Source: Synergistaceae bacterium (GTDB lineage: Bacteria; Synergistota; Synergistia; Synergistales; Aminobacteriaceae). Taken from it: DNA of 9,644 bases. A model generated the notes under the pieces. It did no database searches, was not told the origin of the DNA, and saw nothing but the letters and a program-made list of their open reading frames with translations. Made by a program: the position numbers and the translations under genes. This document shows positions 7,615-9,644 of this stretch, piece after piece (position 1 is the first letter of the stretch; every line of letters starts with the position of its first letter). The DNA is taken from positions 1 through 9,644 of the forward strand of contig JAAYJB010000093.1 of assembly GCA_012523155.1 (NCBI GenBank), in the 5' to 3' direction.

Positions 7615-7643
7615 ACCTGATTTAATTGGGTGAGAAATCGGGT
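7615..7643 (+). other. Stem-loop with distal T-run upstream of the ankyrin gene
   Basis: ACCTGATTT (7615-7623) pairs with AAATCGGGT (7635-7643) over nine bases with one G-U pair around an 11-base loop. A run of seven T (7651-7657) begins seven bases later, too far for a standard terminator. It could be a weak attenuator or terminator-like element, or chance. A weak TATGCT box at 7676-7681 is the only -10-like sequence close to the ankyrin gene, and I see no matching -35. Confidence 0.3.
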
Positions 7644-7720
7644 AGTACGGTTTTTTTGTGTTTCGGGTCCATTTTTATGCTACCATTTCCTTTAAGAATG
7701 AGAATCGAGGAGGAAATACC

Positions 7721-9244
7721 ATGCGGCGTTATTCTTTATTATTCGTACCCCTCCTGTGTGCATGCTTATTTTCGGTTCTGCCTTTCGCAGAAGCCGCGAT
7801 GAGCGACGAACTGTTTTTCGAAATATGTGAAAAAGGTTCCCCTTCGGAGATTGAAGCGGCACTTAAGGCCGGGGCTAACGTGAACGCTTCAGGAGAGCGC
7901 GGAATGAAGCCGCTCATGTCTGCTGCGAAGAAAAACGGCAGTGTTGAATCGCTGAAAGTACTGCTGGATTCCGGGGCTGACATACATGCCCTGGACCGGG
8001 GAAGGAACAGCGTCCTTTCCTATGCGGCTGTGAACAGCAGTCCCGCCGTGGTGAGGTTCTTCCTTGGGCTTGGCCTTGACCCGAACTCAAGGAACAGGGA
8101 GGGGAAGACCCCAATCATGTGGGCTGCCGCTGAAAATACAAATCCGGAGCCTGTTCGTGAACTGATCAAGGCAGGTGCCGACGTCAACGCGGCAAGCAGC
8201 GGGCTGGGGAGTACCACTGCACTGCTGGAGGCGGCCGCAAACAACAAGAACCCCGACGTGACGAAAGTCCTTCTTAAAGCCGGAGCCGATGTGAAGGTCC
8301 GAAACGGCCTGAGGCTGACTCCCCTTATGTGTGCGGCCATGAGCAATTCAAATCCGGCCGTTGTGGAGGTACTTTTGGAAGCCGGTGCAGACCTTAATGA
8401 AAAAGACTGGTTCAGAGGACAGCCGATACTGGCGAACGCTGCGGCGAGCAATCCGAATCCCGCGGTTTTGACAGCACTTATAAAGGCAGGGGCCGACGTG
8501 AACGAAAAGGGTATTGGCGGGGCGACGGCGCTCATGAATGCGGCCCAGATCAACAGGAATCCGGCGGTTGCCAAGGTGCTGGCGGATGCGGGCGCGGATG
8601 TGCATGCGGTCGATGAAAAAGGGGCTACGGCCCTGATGAGGGCTTCACGGTACACGAGAGAGCCGGAAGTGATCAATGTGCTTCTGGAAGCGGGCGCTGA
8701 TATCCATGCCGTGGACAAAAACGGTCTCACTGCGCTTATGTACGCCGTGCGGTACAACGTGGACGGCGGATTGCTGGAAACGCTGCTGGAGGCAGGGGCA
8801 GATCTTCACGGCCGTGATCTCGATGGACTGACCGTGCTGATGCATGCGGCGGCAGGGTCGCCGGAACCGAACGAAGAGGGGCGGAACCCAAGGATCCTAA
8901 AGGTGCTTCTGAGCCTGGGTATCGATGTGAATGCCAGGGACGGCAATGAAAGAACAGCCCTTATGCACGCGGCAAGGGAAAACTGGAGAGCATCGGTAAT
9001 TGCAGAACTTATTAAAAGCGGTGCAGAAGTGAATACAGGAGATAAAAACGGATGGACCGCGCTGATGTTCGCCGCATATGAAAACCCCAGTCCCTTTGTC
9101 CTGGAGCAGCTGTTGAATTCAGGGGCAGATGCGAAGGCGGAAAACAGGGAAGGGAAGAAAGCAGCCGACCTTGCGGCGAAGAATGAAAAGATACGGGGTA
9201 CTGAGATTTACGAACGGTTGAAAGAAGCGTCGCAGCAAGACTGA
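7721..9244 (+). CDS. Exported ankyrin-repeat protein (about 13 repeats)
   Basis: A 507-residue protein with a Sec signal peptide (MRRYSLLFVP start, hydrophobic core to about residue 20, AEA cleavage site ending at A25). The rest is nearly all ankyrin repeats. Residues about 29-478 form roughly 13 repeats of mostly 33-36 residues with the consensus G-x-TALM-x-AA-x-x-N-x-NP-x-V-x-x-LL-x-AGADV-x-A. The NP in place of the usual GH is common in bacterial arrays. One repeat (373-412) carries an extra loop rich in Pro, Glu and Gly at 379-390. A degenerate cap and a charged helix end the protein. Ankyrin arrays bind other proteins, and nothing points to catalysis. Export suggests a periplasmic or surface role; the partner is unknown. 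ATG 7721 is set by GAGGAGG at 7707-7713, seven bases upstream; a GTG at 7658 would bury the signal peptide. A strong terminator lies 105 bases after the stop, so it is probably monocistronic. Confidence 0.9.
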   Translation: MRRYSLLFVPLLCACLFSVLPFAEAAMSDELFFEICEKGSPSEIEAALKAGANVNASGERGMKPLMSAAKKNGSVESLKVLLDSGADIHALDRGRNSVLSYAAVNSSPAVVRFFLGLGLDPNSRNREGKTPIMWAAAENTNPEPVRELIKAGADVNAASSGLGSTTALLEAAANNKNPDVTKVLLKAGADVKVRNGLRLTPLMCAAMSNSNPAVVEVLLEAGADLNEKDWFRGQPILANAAASNPNPAVLTALIKAGADVNEKGIGGATALMNAAQINRNPAVAKVLADAGADVHAVDEKGATALMRASRYTREPEVINVLLEAGADIHAVDKNGLTALMYAVRYNVDGGLLETLLEAGADLHGRDLDGLTVLMHAAAGSPEPNEEGRNPRILKVLLSLGIDVNARDGNERTALMHAARENWRASVIAELIKSGAEVNTGDKNGWTALMFAAYENPSPFVLEQLLNSGADAKAENREGKKAADLAAKNEKIRGTEIYERLKEASQQD

Positions 9245-9349
9245 AAACTAGTCTGGACATAAGCTTCTGGGGCTGGTACAATTCAGCCTCCGGTTACTTG
9301 CGGGGAAACGGGGCATTATGCGCAATACACCTCAGTAAAGGACACAATA

Positions 9350-9379
9350 CCGGAAGAGAAAACTCTTCCGGATTTTTTT
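9350..9379 (+). terminator. Intrinsic terminator between the ankyrin gene and tuf
   Basis: CCGGAAGAG (9350-9358) and CTCTTCCGG (9363-9371) form a perfect 9-base stem with an AAAA loop, followed by A and seven T (9373-9379). It ends the ankyrin-gene transcript and insulates the tuf promoter. The 105 bases between the ankyrin stop and this element hold only a weak hairpin (9269-9275 with 9284-9290) and no gene that I can see. Confidence 0.93.
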
Positions 9380-9388
9380 GTCTTGGCA

Positions 9389-9415
9389 TTGATTTTTTGG
9401 TAAATATGCTACAAT
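9389..9415 (+). promoter_or_regulatory. Promoter of tuf (extended -10 type)
   Basis: TACAAT (9410-9415) is preceded by TGC, giving the extended -10 pattern TGnTAnAAT. A -35-like TTGATT lies at 9389-9394, but with a short spacer of 15 bases. The extended -10 may make up for that. Transcription would start at about 9421-9422, giving a leader of nearly 100 bases. The position directly after a strong terminator supports a fresh start for tuf. Confidence 0.68.
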
Positions 9416-9418
9416 AGG

Positions 9419-9452
9419 CGTCATGGTCGGGAGCCTTCTCCCGCACATGACG
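9419..9452 (+). promoter_or_regulatory. Long interrupted hairpin at the 5' end of the tuf leader
   Basis: CGTCATG (9419-9425) pairs with CATGACG (9446-9452). After a 2x2 internal mismatch, CGGGAG (9428-9433) pairs with CTCCCG (9438-9443) around a CCTT loop. The 13 base pairs start almost exactly at the predicted transcription start. No T-run follows, so it is not a terminator. It may protect the 5' end of a very abundant mRNA, be a regulatory leader, or act as a DNA operator. Confidence 0.6.
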
Positions 9453-9475
9453 GGTGCTTTCGAACAGCCTATAAG

Positions 9476-9489
9476 GCCCCGGGAGGGGC
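9476..9489 (+). other. Second GC-rich hairpin in the tuf leader
   Basis: GCCCC (9476-9480) and GGGGC (9485-9489) pair around GGGA. It lies 13 bases before the AGGGAGG ribosome site. It is short but stable; I cannot tell whether it has a role. Confidence 0.35.
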
Positions 9490-9517
9490 GGATTTCATTA
9501 CAGGGAGGTTGCTATAC

Positions 9518-9644
9518 ATGGCGAAAGAGAAATTTGAGAGGTCAAAGCCGCATTTGAACATAGGAACCATCGGTCACATCGACCATGGGAAGACCACGCT
9601 GACGGCAGCGATCACGAAGTGTCTTTCCACGTCTAAGTACGCTG
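9518..9644 (+). CDS. tuf: Translation elongation factor Tu (3' end beyond the window)
   Basis: The first 42 residues of EF-Tu, the GTPase that delivers aminoacyl-tRNA to the ribosome. The start [19 protein letters not shown] and the G1 nucleotide-binding loop GHIDHGKT (residues 19-26) identify it with certainty. Isoleucine replaces the more common valine in GHVDHGKT, a conservative change seen in several phyla. The ATG is preceded by AGGGAGG (9502-9508), nine bases away. The gene has its own promoter and a structured leader and is not preceded by fusA or rpsG, so it is not in the classical str operon position, at least on the upstream side. It runs off the right edge. Confidence 0.97.
   Translation, partial: MAKEKFERSKPHLNIGTIGHIDHGKTTLTAAITKCLSTSKYA

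Noticed and set aside
7721..7800. Lipoprotein signal (LCAC or PLLC) in the ankyrin protein
   Set aside because: Neither cysteine has a proper lipobox before it, while a normal AEA signal peptidase I site follows the hydrophobic core.
8020..8757. A 245-codon open frame on the - strand inside the ankyrin gene
   Set aside because: Its repeated pattern is only the mirror of the ankyrin repeats on the real strand; it has no start signal and no recognisable domain.
7721..9154. Recent tandem expansion of the ankyrin repeats
   Set aside because: Repeats are similar in protein but use different codons throughout, so the expansion is old; no identical long DNA repeats are visible.
9419..9495. Possible tRNA in the tuf leader (hairpins plus TTCGAAC)
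   Set aside because: The D-arm consensus, anticodon arm and acceptor pairing are missing; the hairpins do not fit a cloverleaf.
1..9644. CRISPR arrays, insertion sequences, integrases or defence genes
   Set aside because: No regularly spaced identical repeats, no transposase or recombinase motifs and no terminal inverted repeats with target duplications were seen.

Overview
The window looks like ordinary chromosome from a moderately GC-rich diderm (two-membrane) anaerobe. The start of EF-Tu at the right edge and the large AsmA-like envelope protein would fit Synergistota. That placement is inference from general resemblance; no search was possible and there is no 16S or other decisive marker.

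Left block (1-2388, + strand): the 3' end of a polyamine-type ABC importer operon, potA (5' end cut off by the window) - potB - potC. Its genes overlap by 11 and 4 bases, so they are very probably translationally coupled. PotA supplies ATP hydrolysis and PotB/PotC form the inner-membrane channel. The usual substrate-binding protein (PotD) does not follow potC, so it must lie upstream or elsewhere.

Middle block (2415-7462, - strand): a small cytosolic glycerophosphodiester phosphodiesterase gene converges on potC. Behind it on the same strand is a 4.2 kb gene for a 1399-residue inner-membrane-anchored AsmA/TamB-type protein. A clear intrinsic terminator (3214-3253) separates the two, and the phosphodiesterase gene has its own -10-like sequence, so they are probably separate transcription units. 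The large protein is built from about nine degenerate beta-rich units and contains a long internal duplication at a constant offset of 555 residues. It ends in a proline-rich, TonB-like tail with a short basic helix.

Right block (7463-9644, + strand): a divergent intergenic region with several inverted repeats leads into a gene for an exported protein made almost entirely of about 13 ankyrin repeats of the bacterial 'NP' type. After it come a strong intrinsic terminator (9350-9379), an extended -10 promoter, and a leader that begins with a long interrupted hairpin. The first 42 codons of tuf (EF-Tu) follow.

I found no mobile element, CRISPR array, RNA gene or obvious defence system. The points most worth a second look are the architecture of the AsmA-like protein, the tuf leader hairpin and the periplasmic ankyrin array. 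I would not claim a new system.
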